From positions 1 through 64,000 of the forward strand of contig CAZAJF010000009.1 of NCBI GenBank assembly GCA_964485395.1: a stretch of 64,000 nt of DNA, given 5' to 3'. This document shows positions 23,621 to 32,186 of the stretch, piece by piece (position 1 is the first letter of the stretch; every line of letters begins with the position of its first letter). A program made the translations under genes and the position numbers. Below the pieces are notes generated by a model. That model had not been told where the DNA came from and made no database searches. It saw only the letters and a list, made by a program, of their open reading frames with translations. This DNA comes from JANNSO01 sp964485395. Lineage in GTDB: Bacteria; Spirochaetota; Spirochaetia; Treponematales; UBA12059.

Positions 23621-24925
23621 TTAAGTTGGAGTATCTACGGCTTCGGCCATCTTCGAGGCTTCGGCCACTGCCTTGTGGCTGTTCCCCTCTATATTTACAA
23701 TTGACGGTATCGCCAGCGCCGCGATGGCCATGATGATGCAGACCGATCCGCCGAAGATGTACCAGGTGCGGATTCCGAAATGGTCGGACACGGGACCCGA
23801 GGCAAGCAGGCTCAGCGGCATCATGGCCGTGGCTCCCGCGCCGATCAGCGAGAACACGCGGCCTTGCATGTCCTTGTCCACGTTGGCCTGGAAAATCGCG
23901 CCGAGCGGTCCGTTGGCCAAGACTTGGGTAAAGCCCGCCAAGACGCACGCGGCAATCAGAAGGAAAAACATTGACTGCGGCGCCAGGCCCATGAGGAGGA
24001 CGCTGACGCCGATACCCAAAATTCCCATGAGGGAAGTAAGTATCTTCTTTTTAAAACCGCCCCATATGGAAAGCAGAAGCCCTCCGGCGATGATGCCGAT
24101 TCCCATGCCCGTTTCCGTCCAGGCCAGCTCGAGCGCTCCGAGTCCGTATCCCTTGGTTACCACGAGCGGCATCAAGGCCGAGCTGGGAATCAGGAGGAAG
24201 TTGAGGACCATGGCCAGGAGTATGACGCCGAAAAGCCCGGGCCATTTTACCACGTACTTGAAGCCGGCGGCTAGATCGTGCATGTAGCTGGTTTTTTCCT
24301 TGTCTCCGTTCGCCTCGGCGACCTGCCCCGGAGGTGAAGGAATCGTAACAAATAACAGCGGAACCACCGCGAGGAGGGCGGTAGCGAGGTCGATGGCGAG
24401 TACTCCCTGCGTGGGGAGCACCATGATGAGCAAGGCGCCAAGCGGAGGCGCCGCGATGCTCATGACGCCTTGCAGCGTCTGGTTCAGGCCGCTTACGCGG
24501 GTGAGGTGTTTTTCCGGTACCAGGAGCCCGGTGGAGGAAGCCATGGCCGGACCGTGGAACGCGCCGCCCAGCGAGCGTATCGCCAGGATGACGAAGACGT
24601 GCCAGGTCTGCGCCGCGCCGACCATGAACAGCACCATCAGTACGCCGGTAGCCAGCGCTATCGCGGAATCGGCTGCTATCATGATCATGCGCCGGTTCAA
24701 GCGGTCTATCAGCGGACCGATGAACGGCCCCAGAATGATTTGCGGCAACAGGGCCACGAGCGTGGCGGTGGCCAGAATCGTGGCGGATCCCGTCGTCTTG
24801 GTCATCCACCAAACCAGCGCGAACTGCACCAGCGACGAGCCTAGGAGCGACAGTGCCTGTCCGCTCCAGATAAGGAAGAATTTTGGCGCCCAGCTTTTTG
24901 CCGCGGCATCCTGCGTCGTACTCAT
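23621..24925 (-). CDS. MFS transporter, drug-efflux (DHA3/Mef-like) type
   Basis: 434 residues with 12 membrane spans and the MFS motif-A variant GPFIGPLIDRLNRRMIMI between spans 2 and 3. The N-terminus (FLIWSGQALSLLGSSLVQFALVWWM) is typical of the macrolide-efflux MefA/DHA3 group. It exports a small hydrophobic compound by proton antiport; the exact substrate is not evident. It lies 26 bp downstream of the ribbon-helix-helix regulator gene on the same strand, so the two may share control. Confidence 0.88.
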   Translation of the reverse strand: MSTTQDAAAKSWAPKFFLIWSGQALSLLGSSLVQFALVWWMTKTTGSATILATATLVALLPQIILGPFIGPLIDRLNRRMIMIAADSAIALATGVLMVLFMVGAAQTWHVFVILAIRSLGGAFHGPAMASSTGLLVPEKHLTRVSGLNQTLQGVMSIAAPPLGALLIMVLPTQGVLAIDLATALLAVVPLLFVTIPSPPGQVAEANGDKEKTSYMHDLAAGFKYVVKWPGLFGVILLAMVLNFLLIPSSALMPLVVTKGYGLGALELAWTETGMGIGIIAGGLLLSIWGGFKKKILTSLMGILGIGVSVLLMGLAPQSMFFLLIAACVLAGFTQVLANGPLGAIFQANVDKDMQGRVFSLIGAGATAMMPLSLLASGPVSDHFGIRTWYIFGGSVCIIMAIAALAIPSIVNIEGNSHKAVAEASKMAEAVDTPT

Positions 24926-24951
24926 GAGTTTTCTCCTTTGAGCATGTTTTT

Positions 24952-25338
24952 TCAGCTGATCCTGTCCGCCAATGCCAGACGCAGATCCGCGCCGATATCG
25001 AGTATTCCCTTTACTTGTATGGATTCGATGACTTCGAGCGCAAGCTCGGGACTTATATCTCGGCCAAGGCGCAGTAGCCCCACGATAGTAATATTCATGC
25101 GCTCGTTCCTGGCTTTGAAAGCCTCCAGATCTTTTTTATCATAAATGAGAACTCCGATGACGGAAGCTCTGCGGACCATCGCCTGTTGCAGTTCTATGCT
25201 GTGTTTATCAAGCAGGTTGCGAATCGCCGTCCGGATAAAATCCGACCGGTTCGAATAGGAAGCTTCCTGAACAAGCAGGTCAACTTTGCCTAACTCGACC
25301 GCGGACATGTTAATGGTGATTTTTTCGGTATCGATCAT
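24952..25338 (-). CDS. ribbon-helix-helix (CopG-type) transcriptional regulator
   Basis: 128 residues from the ATG at 25338, chosen because a GGGGGG ribosome-binding site precedes it; upstream starts overlap likely leader sequence. The N-terminal ~45 residues form a ribbon-helix-helix: KITINMSAVELGKVDLLVQ, then SRSDFIRTAIRNLLDKH-like helices. The C-terminal part (ASVIGVLIYDKKDLEAFKAR, NITIVGLLRLG) resembles the small-ligand domain of NikR-like proteins but lacks the obvious His/Cys metal site. It likely controls the MFS gene 26 bp downstream, a guess from position. Confidence 0.75.
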   Translation of the reverse strand: MIDTEKITINMSAVELGKVDLLVQEASYSNRSDFIRTAIRNLLDKHSIELQQAMVRRASVIGVLIYDKKDLEAFKARNERMNITIVGLLRLGRDISPELALEVIESIQVKGILDIGADLRLALADRIS

Positions 25339-25425
25339 AAATCCCCCCACGGGCGGCTTATGACTAAACATCCCTTGGCCATCCGTATGGATGATAATAT
25401 GCGGATATTTACGGTAAGTCAAGTT

Positions 25426-25449
25426 AAAACCATCCAGTGGGATGGTTTT
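25426..25449 (-). terminator. terminator hairpin after the CorA-like gene
   Basis: AAAACCATCC (25426-25435), loop AGTG, GGATGGTTTT (25440-25449). It lies immediately beyond the stop of the gene at 25450. Read on the minus strand, the stem ends in TTTT then AACTT. Confidence 0.7.
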
Positions 25450-26397
25450 TTATTTTTCTTTGTTTGCTTTAGCGCCGGAAGTACTTCTTTGCATATATGA
25501 GTACGTACTCAAACCTATTACGGCGAGGGCGACAAGAAATCCGGGGAACGACAACCACCAGGGAATCCCTTTTGTCCAACCCGAAAACTCCGACATGCCG
25601 CCCATACCTGCCAGCAGGTTCAGCGGCATGAATACCACCGAGACGATGGTAAGACGCTTGATAAGCATGCTCAAGTTGTTGTTGACCACCGAGCCTCGAG
25701 CGTCCATGAGGCCGGTAAGGATGCCCGAATAGATCTCGGCCTGTTTTTCCGACTGGCGGTTTTCGATGACGATCTCTGAAAGCGTCTCCATCTGCCGTGC
25801 GTTAAACCTGATTTTCTTTGCGTTTTCTTTTACCGCCTCGATTACCACCTGGTTGGAGCCTATGCCGTTTACGAAGAAGACCAGGCTTTTTTCGAGCGTG
25901 AACATGTTCAGCAAATAATGATTTTCCATGGAAGTGTTGATGCGTTTTTCCAACGAGTCCGACAGCATCGTGATTACCTTGATATGCTCGATGAAGTGCA
26001 TGGTGCCGCCGTACAGTATGGCAAGGAAGGCGTCGCGCACATTTTTGATCTCGTGTATCTGCCGGTAGTCGCTCAAGTCGAATTCCTCGGGTGATACGAT
26101 GACGAGCATATCCTTGAACAGGAATAATCCCATGGACGAGACTTTGAAAAGCAGTTCGTCTTCCGAGGTGAAGTTGCAGGGGTTTTTAATTATGAAAGCC
26201 CAGTGATCCGAGGCGCGCTCCATGCGGCCGAGTTCGTCGGGATCGAGAGCCGAGGCGAGTCGATGCGGACTGATGCCGTATTTTTCCTCCAGCTCGATAA
26301 GTTCGGGTTTTTCGGGTTTTGTGCAGACCAGCATTTTGGTTTTTCGGTCGGCCACGGGGGCTATCTTGCCGGCGATAAAGTCGAATTGCGTAAACAT
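25450..26397 (-). CDS. CorA-family divalent cation transporter homologue with GMG motif
   Basis: 315 residues, the normal CorA length. A cytoplasmic alpha/beta domain (~1-240) is followed by two C-terminal membrane helices (about 255-275 and 285-305). The long helix of the funnel is visible (SLEKRINTSMENHYLLNMFTL). The diagnostic GMN at the end of TM1 (YGMNF in classical CorA) reads here as LNLLAGMGGM, that is GMG. Changes at this Asn abolish Mg transport in CorA itself, so a changed ion specificity (as in ZntB, which keeps GxN) or another function is possible. The downstream neighbour is the CopG-type regulator. Confidence 0.8.
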   Translation of the reverse strand: MFTQFDFIAGKIAPVADRKTKMLVCTKPEKPELIELEEKYGISPHRLASALDPDELGRMERASDHWAFIIKNPCNFTSEDELLFKVSSMGLFLFKDMLVIVSPEEFDLSDYRQIHEIKNVRDAFLAILYGGTMHFIEHIKVITMLSDSLEKRINTSMENHYLLNMFTLEKSLVFFVNGIGSNQVVIEAVKENAKKIRFNARQMETLSEIVIENRQSEKQAEIYSGILTGLMDARGSVVNNNLSMLIKRLTIVSVVFMPLNLLAGMGGMSEFSGWTKGIPWWLSFPGFLVALAVIGLSTYSYMQRSTSGAKANKEK

Positions 26398-26470
26398 GCT
26401 GTGCCTCCGTTACAGGTATCGGTACAAATCTCCCGGATTACAATATCATAAAAGATGGGGTAACGAATCG

Positions 26471-27262
26471 TTACATCGCGTGGTTCCATCGGCAGAATAG
26501 GCTTTCCGCCGCGTCCACGATCAGAAAACACAGGAATCCGAATACCGAGAGCGACACGATCGCACCGTACATGTCCACGTAATCCACCCGCGACCACGCA
26601 TCCACTATATAGAAGCCCAGCCCCGATTCGGTTGCGAAGGTTTCCGCGATGAACAACACCGCGATGGCCGTTCCGAGGCCTATGCGAAGCGCGGTGAGCA
26701 GCGCGGGCAGCGCGGCCGGAAAAACCACATGCCGCAATAATCCAAGCCGGCCGGCGCCTAAAGACCGTACCGAATCCATGAGCGCCTGGGGAACAGCCCT
26801 TGCGGCGTCGCGGGCCGCGACAAGTATCTGCCCAAAAATTATAAGGCCGATGAGGAATATCTTCGCCCCGTCGCCAAGGCCGAAAAACAGCATGATGATG
26901 GGGAGGAACGCTACTTTGGGAATAGGGTGGAGCAGATAGACGAAGGGCGAAACGAAGCCGTCCAGCCTTTTTGATCGGCCGGCGGCCAGGCCCAGGATCG
27001 TGGCCGGCGGTGACACGATGAGGAGGGCCATCAAGACGCGCCATCCCGATGCGGCGGTATGGTACAATAGCCTGCCGTCGAGTATCCTCGCGCCCATGCG
27101 GGTAAATACGGCTGCCGGCGAAGGAAGAAACGGCTTATCGACGTACTTGGCCGCGACTGCCCAAGCGAGTATGACCATGGCTCCAGCGGCGAGGCTTCGC
27201 AAGGCGGCGAAGGAATTCTGTCTACGCGCCTGTTTCGCGTCGCCGTTTCGTTTCTGTTTCAT
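26471..27262 (-). CDS. ABC importer permease (SsuC/TauC/ThiX type)
   Basis: 263 residues from the ATG at 27262, whose first bases overlap the ATPase stop (ATGA). A five- to six-span BPD_transp_1 membrane protein with the EAA-loop segment AARAVPQALMDSVRSLGAGR, G and a conserved FPAALPALLTALRIG. Length and motifs match permeases for sulfonates, nitrate, pyrimidines and similar small aromatic or anionic solutes. It pairs with the ATPase and the binding protein upstream. It is the last gene of the UbiD-UbiA-UbiX operon, so the cargo is probably linked to quinone synthesis. Confidence 0.9.
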   Translation of the reverse strand: MKQKRNGDAKQARRQNSFAALRSLAAGAMVILAWAVAAKYVDKPFLPSPAAVFTRMGARILDGRLLYHTAASGWRVLMALLIVSPPATILGLAAGRSKRLDGFVSPFVYLLHPIPKVAFLPIIMLFFGLGDGAKIFLIGLIIFGQILVAARDAARAVPQALMDSVRSLGAGRLGLLRHVVFPAALPALLTALRIGLGTAIAVLFIAETFATESGLGFYIVDAWSRVDYVDMYGAIVSLSVFGFLCFLIVDAAESLFCRWNHAM

Positions 27263-28104
27263 GTTATTATTTTTTGCATACCGGTGCCAGGCAAGCCCCC
27301 GGCGGACCGGTCGGTCGTCGGCGGGACCCCAAGCGACCGGCGAAGCTCCACGCACAGCTCGAAATACCTTGCACTGCCTCTGAAGGAGGCCGCGCGGGCT
27401 GCCGGCTGCCCATCAGAGCGCGGGTCAACCTCAGATTCGACGCAGGCGACGATGCGGCCGGGTACCCGTCCCTGCATCACGTAGATTCTGTCCGCCAGGA
27501 AGGCCGCCTCTTCCGTCGAGTGCGTCACGACGAGTACGGACATGCGCCGATGCCTCGCTACTTCCAGCAGGTTTTCCTGCAGGCCTTCGCGCGTAATGGC
27601 GTCCAGGCTCGAAAAAGGCTCATCCATCAGCAGCAGGTCTGGTTCGCTCGCAAGCGCGCGCGCGATGGCTACCCGCTGTCGCATGCCGCCCGAAAGGCGC
27701 AAAGGAAAAAAAGACTTGAATTCCAGAAGGCCCATCTCGGCGAGTATAGGATGTACCCGACGCAGTCTTTGCGAGCGCGGCATGCGCCGTATGAGAAGGG
27801 GAAGGGCGACGTTTTCCTCCACGGTTTTCCAGGGTAGCAGGCCGAAATCCTGGAAGATAACGGCTGTCTGCCGTCGCGTTCCGGAAACCGGCCTGCCCGC
27901 CACGAGTATCGTGCCGCCGTCTATTTTCTTGAGGCCGGCGGCCGCCTGGATAAGGCTTGTCTTTCCGCAGCCCGATGGGCCTATCAGCGCGCAGATTTTT
28001 CCCTCGGGGCACGACATGGAAGCCGACGCGACAGCCTCGAGGCGCGGTTGCGAGCGTCTCCCGTGAGTCTTGTATGTTATGGAAACTTCCTGGAATTCCA
28101 GCAT
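27259..28104 (-). CDS. ABC importer ATPase (SsuB/TauB type)
   Basis: 281 residues. Walker A GPSGCGKTS (~residues 42-50), Q-loop VIFQDFGLLPWK, signature LSGGMRQR, Walker B LLLMDEPFSSLDAI and H-loop VVTHSTEEA. The Q-loop and GMRQR match the TauB/SsuB group. The C-terminal tail of ~45 residues is basic and unlike the core. It energises the permease at 26471-27262, with overlapping stop and start codons. The binding-protein gene lies 29 bp upstream. Confidence 0.93.
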   Translation of the reverse strand: MLEFQEVSITYKTHGRRSQPRLEAVASASMSCPEGKICALIGPSGCGKTSLIQAAAGLKKIDGGTILVAGRPVSGTRRQTAVIFQDFGLLPWKTVEENVALPLLIRRMPRSQRLRRVHPILAEMGLLEFKSFFPLRLSGGMRQRVAIARALASEPDLLLMDEPFSSLDAITREGLQENLLEVARHRRMSVLVVTHSTEEAAFLADRIYVMQGRVPGRIVACVESEVDPRSDGQPAARAASFRGSARYFELCVELRRSLGVPPTTDRSAGGLPGTGMQKIIT

Positions 28105-28133
28105 GCTATTCCGTGCGCCTCCGCCTCTGGATG

Positions 28134-29063
28134 CTAAAGTCCCTCGATGGCCCTGCCGTCAAGCAGCGCCGCGGGAACGATCTCCGCGGTAAGGAGACCT
28201 TTGACGCGCATCCAGGCGATGACCGCCTTTACGTCGGATTCGGTGGGAAGCCTCGGCTTCGCGTACTTCACGAAATGGTAGCTGGCCTGGACCTCGGCGG
28301 GGAAGCCGGCTTTTTCCACGAGGAACGGCCGGTACTTTGCCTCGTTGGCATTGATGGCGGCCGCGGCCGCGGCGTAGGCCCGGTAAAAAGCCTTCAGGTC
28401 CGCAAGGCGGCCGTCCACGGTTTTTTTGGTGAACAGGAGCACTCCGGCGCGGAGTCCCGCGTCGTCGCTGGAGGCAACGAGCGTGGCGCCGCGGACCTGG
28501 GCAGCGGTAAGGAGCGGTTCGGGCAGGCACGCCGCTTTCAAAGCGCCCGAAAGCAGCAGCTCCATGCGCACCGGAATCTTGGGCACGGCGAGTCCTTTGA
28601 TGCCGTCGGCGGGGATTCCCGCCTTGGACAGGAGCGAGTCTACCGCGTACTGGATTATCGTGTTGGTGGAGATGCCCACTTCCACGCCGGCGAGGTCCGC
28701 CGCCTTGGAAAGGCCCGAGCCGGGCGCCGTTACTATTCCATAACGCCCGTCGGTAAGGCTGGTAACGCGGACCTCGAAGCCTCCCTGGGTAGCCAGAGCA
28801 GCGGCGAGCAGGTCCGCGACCACGCCGTCCACCGCGCCGGACTGCAGCGCCGCGTCGCGCTCCAGCGCCGTCTTGAACGGGACAAGCTTTATGTTGAGAC
28901 CCTGGGCGGCGAAGAGCCCTTCGGCGTCGGCCACGAGCAGCGGAAGCGAGTCAGCGTCGGGCAGCACGCCCACCTTGAGCTCGGGCGAGGGAGCGGAAAA
29001 AAGTAAGATATTAGTAACGGCCGCGAGTGCGAGGCCGAGTGCGGTGCGCCTTGAAAATCCCAT
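28134..29063 (-). CDS. NMT1/SsuA-type ABC transporter substrate-binding protein
   Basis: 309 residues with a Tat-like (RR) or Sec signal region (MGFSRRTALGLALAAVTNIL) and the class II binding-protein pattern ELKVGVLPDADSLPLLVADA, LIFAAQGLNIKLVPFKT-like strands and VDGVVADLLAA. The twin Arg with a following hydrophobic stretch may be a Tat signal, but the motif is short. It would capture the imported molecule in the periplasm. Because it is next to ubiX, ubiA and ubiD, a menaquinone precursor such as a dihydroxynaphthoate is a reasonable candidate ligand. There is no direct evidence for the ligand. Confidence 0.85.
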   Translation of the reverse strand: MGFSRRTALGLALAAVTNILLFSAPSPELKVGVLPDADSLPLLVADAEGLFAAQGLNIKLVPFKTALERDAALQSGAVDGVVADLLAAALATQGGFEVRVTSLTDGRYGIVTAPGSGLSKAADLAGVEVGISTNTIIQYAVDSLLSKAGIPADGIKGLAVPKIPVRMELLLSGALKAACLPEPLLTAAQVRGATLVASSDDAGLRAGVLLFTKKTVDGRLADLKAFYRAYAAAAAAINANEAKYRPFLVEKAGFPAEVQASYHFVKYAKPRLPTESDVKAVIAWMRVKGLLTAEIVPAALLDGRAIEGL

Positions 29064-29075
29064 GATAAAATCTCC

Positions 29076-29678
29076 TTAGTGTATTGTTGAACCCGTCCAG
29101 GGTTTTGAGAGCGGGTTGGGGGCGCCGAGTCGGTCGATGATTCGCGCGACGAATCCGTCGACGAGTTCTTCGATGCTTGCGGGGCGATGATAGAATCCGG
29201 GGGCGGCGGGCATGACGGACGCGCCTGCTTCCGCGAGGGTGGTCAGGTTTCGCAAGTCGATGAGCGAGAGCGGCGATTCCCTCGGTACCAGTATGAGAGG
29301 CCAGCCTTCCTTGAGCGCCACCATGGCGGCACGGTGCACGAGGTTGCGCGTCGCTCCGGAAGCCGCCGAACCTGCGGTGCCCATGGAGCAGGGCGCGAGT
29401 ATCGTCCCGTCCAGCCTGAAGGATCCCGACGCGACAGGGGCGGAGAGGTCTAGCGGCTTATGCCGCGTTATGAGACCGCCGGCAAGACGGAGTTCGTCGA
29501 CCCAGCTTTCGGAGGATCGACCTGTTTCTTCGAGTACGACGCGCTCGCCCCATTCGGAAACCACCAGGTGCAGTTCATGGGGTTTTGATTCGGCACTCGG
29601 CAGGCAGAGCGCGCGGAGGAGGCGGATGCCGTAGATGGCGCCAGAGGCGCCGGTGATGCAGACGAGGTATCGTGCCAT
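29076..29678 (-). CDS. ubiX: flavin prenyltransferase UbiX (MqnM-like)
   Basis: The ATG at 29678 is chosen (200 residues) because it begins directly with MARYLVCITGASGAIYG, the UbiX N-terminus, 7 bp after ubiA; a longer frame starts inside ubiA. Motifs: GASGAIYG (flavin phosphate loop), LAPCSMGTAGSAASG and PAAPGFYHRPASIEELVDGF, all typical. The enzyme makes the prenylated FMN cofactor needed by UbiD. It therefore partners the UbiD encoded upstream. In bacteria using the futalosine route the pair (MqnM/MqnL) decarboxylates the prenylated dihydroxynaphthoate. Confidence 0.94.
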   Translation of the reverse strand: MARYLVCITGASGAIYGIRLLRALCLPSAESKPHELHLVVSEWGERVVLEETGRSSESWVDELRLAGGLITRHKPLDLSAPVASGSFRLDGTILAPCSMGTAGSAASGATRNLVHRAAMVALKEGWPLILVPRESPLSLIDLRNLTTLAEAGASVMPAAPGFYHRPASIEELVDGFVARIIDRLGAPNPLSKPWTGSTIH

Positions 29679-29685
29679 TGCCGGA

Positions 29686-30567
29686 TTATAGCACGAATAT
29701 ATCGAGGGCGACGACGGCAAGCAGCAGCGTCGGGATTATTTCGTTGATGCCGTAGGCCGCGACGCGGATATGCTTTTGGGTGCCGCCCAGGGCAACGATG
29801 TGCTCGGCGGTCAACAGCCCGGCGGCAAGCGCGAGTCCTATCCAGTAAGCTGGTCCGAGCGGCCAGAACAGAGGCAGCAGAGCCAGGCCGCCTACCGTGC
29901 CCGCGTGGCAAGCAGCCGCGATCATCCGCGCCCACGTGCTTCCAAAGCGCGCGGGTATGGAGTGGAGCCCTTCGGCTCGGTCAAACTCGATGTCCTGCAG
30001 GGCGTAGATGATATCGAAGCCGGCAACCCAGAGCGCGACCGCGCCAGCGAGCACAAAAAACCTGAGTACGAAAAGCTGGCCCGAGATGGCGATGAGCGCT
30101 CCCTTGGGCGCGATAGCGCAGGCTGCGCCCAGCCAGAAATGGCAGAGCCAGGTAAAGCGCTTGGTGTACGAATAGCCGAAAATCGCGATGCCGGCGACCG
30201 GCAGCAATGCCAAGCACAGCCAGCCGAGCGCTGCGGTGGAGGCGACCAGAATTACGCCCAGCACGATGGAGAACGCGACCAGGTCTCCGGTTCGGAGTTT
30301 GCCCGAAGGCAGGTGCCGGTCTGCGGTACGCGGGTTTTTTGCGTCGATTTTTCGGTCGATGAGGCGATTTAGGGCGTTAGCGAGGTTTCTGCCTGAAGCC
30401 GCCGCGGCGACGATGAGCAGCAACTTGAACAGCGGCGGCTTTCCGTTTGTCTCAAGGATCAGGGCGGCCAGGGCGAACGGCAGCGAGAACAGCGTGTGCC
30501 TGAATATCACCGCGTCGCCCACCATGCCTAGTTTGGAGAATGGCCGCCGGCTGAGTTTAGATTCCAT
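29686..30567 (-). CDS. UbiA-family prenyltransferase (MqnP-like)
   Basis: 293 residues with eight to nine membrane spans and the two Asp-rich motifs: NRLIDRKIDAKNPRTADRHLPSG near residue 75 (NxxxDxxxD) and DIIYALQDIEFDRAEGLHSI (DxxxD) near residue 195. The NPRTA-R-LPSG wording is characteristic of the futalosine-linked and 4-hydroxybenzoate UbiA branch. It transfers an isoprenyl chain to an aromatic acid in the membrane. It overlaps the UbiD gene by 11 bp, and UbiX follows after 7 bp. The absence of ubiquinone genes and the anaerobic context favour menaquinone. Confidence 0.9.
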   Translation of the reverse strand: MESKLSRRPFSKLGMVGDAVIFRHTLFSLPFALAALILETNGKPPLFKLLLIVAAAASGRNLANALNRLIDRKIDAKNPRTADRHLPSGKLRTGDLVAFSIVLGVILVASTAALGWLCLALLPVAGIAIFGYSYTKRFTWLCHFWLGAACAIAPKGALIAISGQLFVLRFFVLAGAVALWVAGFDIIYALQDIEFDRAEGLHSIPARFGSTWARMIAAACHAGTVGGLALLPLFWPLGPAYWIGLALAAGLLTAEHIVALGGTQKHIRVAAYGINEIIPTLLLAVVALDIFVL

Positions 30568-32011
30568 AGTCCGCCCAGCGTTTGTCCACGAGCTTTTTTA
30601 TGGAAGCATCCATCTCGAGCGGTTCGGGCCACTCGCGGGTATGGCCTTCATCAGGACCCTTTCGCGTAGCGTCCACGCCTAGCCGCGTGCCGAATCTTGG
30701 AATGGGCGATGAGTGATCCAATGCGTCCAGCGGGCCGTCGGACAGAACCAGGTCGCGCTTGGCATCGATGTTGTTGAACACCCGCCAGGCCACCATGGAA
30801 AGGTTTTTGAGGTCCACATCGGAGTCCACCACCACGATGAGCTTGGTGTACATCATCTGCCCCATGCCCCACATGAAGTTCATCACCTTGCGCGCCTGCC
30901 CGGGGAATCGCTTATTAATCGATACGATGACGCAGTTATGGAATACTCCCTCCAGCGGCATGCACAGATCCACGATCTCGGGGCACAATTGTTTGAGCAG
31001 CGGCAGGAACAGCCGTTCGGTGGCCTTGGCCATCCAGCAGTCTTCTTTAGGGGGAATCCCCACGATGGTTGCGGGATACACGGGATTTTTCCTGCGGGTG
31101 ATGCGCTCAAGGTGGAATACCGGATACTGGTCGGGCAGGGAGTAGAAGCCCGTGTGGTCGCCGAATGGGCCTTCCAGCCGCGTTTCGGCCGGGTCCACCC
31201 AGCCCTCCAGGATAAACTCGGCATCCGCGGGAATCTCTATGTCCGACAGGCTGGCTTTGGCCACCTCGCAAGGCTTGCCCCGGAGGAAGCCGGCGAAGAT
31301 GGCCTCCCAGACGCCTTCGGGAAGCGGCGCGGTGGAAGCGTAGGTAACGGCGGGGTCAGACCCCAGAGCGACCGCCACGGGCATGCGTTCGCCGCGTTTC
31401 TGGGATTTCTGGTAGAAGTGCGCGCCGTCCTTGTGCAGGTGCCAGTGCATGCCGGCGCTGCGGTCGTCGTATACCTGCATGCGATACATGCCCCAGTTCT
31501 GCGCGCCTGTATCGGGGTCTCGCGTGCACACCACGGGCAGCGTCAGGAATCGGCCGCCGTCGCCCGGCCAGCATTTGAGCACGGGCAGGGTGTCGAAGCC
31601 TTCCGCATCGGCGATTACTTCACGGCACTTGGGGCGGGCGACATGCTTGGGAAGCAGCGACCAGGCCGTAGGCACCTTGGGCAAGGCTCCCACCGCAGTC
31701 TTGATTACGGAAAAATCACGCATCTGGCTCCAGGCCCAGGAAATGAGGTTCTCTATCTCGGCGGCCTTTTCGTCCAGGCTTTTAGCCCCCAATGCCAATG
31801 CCATCCTGCCTTCGGTGCCCATGGCGTTGATGAGCAGCGGATATTGCGACCCCTTTACCTTCTCGAACAGCAGGGCGGGGCCGCCGTCGCGCATGACGCG
31901 ATCCGCTATCTCGGTAATCTCCAGCTCGGCGTCCACTTCCACCGTGATGCGCTTTAACTCTCCGCGTTTCTCTATCGCGGCGATGAAGTCCTGCAAGTCT
32001 TTGTAAGCCAT
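30557..32011 (-). CDS. ubiD: UbiD-family decarboxylase (MqnL-like)
   Basis: 484 residues, the normal length. Recognisable segments: MAYKDLQDFIAAIEKRGELKRI at the start, GPALLFEKVKG, HWHLHKDGAHFY and LEGPFGDHTGFYS (with the catalytic Glu and the prFMN/Mn-binding neighbours), and VDSDVDLKNLSMVAWRVFNN. It decarboxylates the prenylated aromatic ring with prFMN made by UbiX. First gene of the six-gene operon, with a PD40 gene divergent 175 bp upstream. Together UbiD, UbiA and UbiX cover the late steps after ring formation; MqnA-E are not in this window. Confidence 0.94.
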   Translation of the reverse strand: MAYKDLQDFIAAIEKRGELKRITVEVDAELEITEIADRVMRDGGPALLFEKVKGSQYPLLINAMGTEGRMALALGAKSLDEKAAEIENLISWAWSQMRDFSVIKTAVGALPKVPTAWSLLPKHVARPKCREVIADAEGFDTLPVLKCWPGDGGRFLTLPVVCTRDPDTGAQNWGMYRMQVYDDRSAGMHWHLHKDGAHFYQKSQKRGERMPVAVALGSDPAVTYASTAPLPEGVWEAIFAGFLRGKPCEVAKASLSDIEIPADAEFILEGWVDPAETRLEGPFGDHTGFYSLPDQYPVFHLERITRRKNPVYPATIVGIPPKEDCWMAKATERLFLPLLKQLCPEIVDLCMPLEGVFHNCVIVSINKRFPGQARKVMNFMWGMGQMMYTKLIVVVDSDVDLKNLSMVAWRVFNNIDAKRDLVLSDGPLDALDHSSPIPRFGTRLGVDATRKGPDEGHTREWPEPLEMDASIKKLVDKRWADYGI

Positions 32012-32186
32012 GGTTGTTTTCTCCGGCGTGAATTATAGGGTAAAGATACTCGTGATGGAAGGGTGTTTTTTACGGGAAAGCTATGCGAGTTGAAAAAAAA
32101 GCTTGGCGGGTTGTCACATGTCCTTCGGATTATCGTCTAAACATGTATGAGCCGCAAACAATCCAGGCTCACCACGAAAGAGGACG

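Noticed and set aside
31352..31364. GGGGTCAGACCCC palindrome resembling the REP-like elements
   Set aside because: It lies inside ubiD coding sequence and the frame is intact; the match is a coding coincidence.
30713..31957. A 414-codon frame opposite ubiD
   Set aside because: Antisense shadow; His/Gly-rich composition with no recognisable fold.
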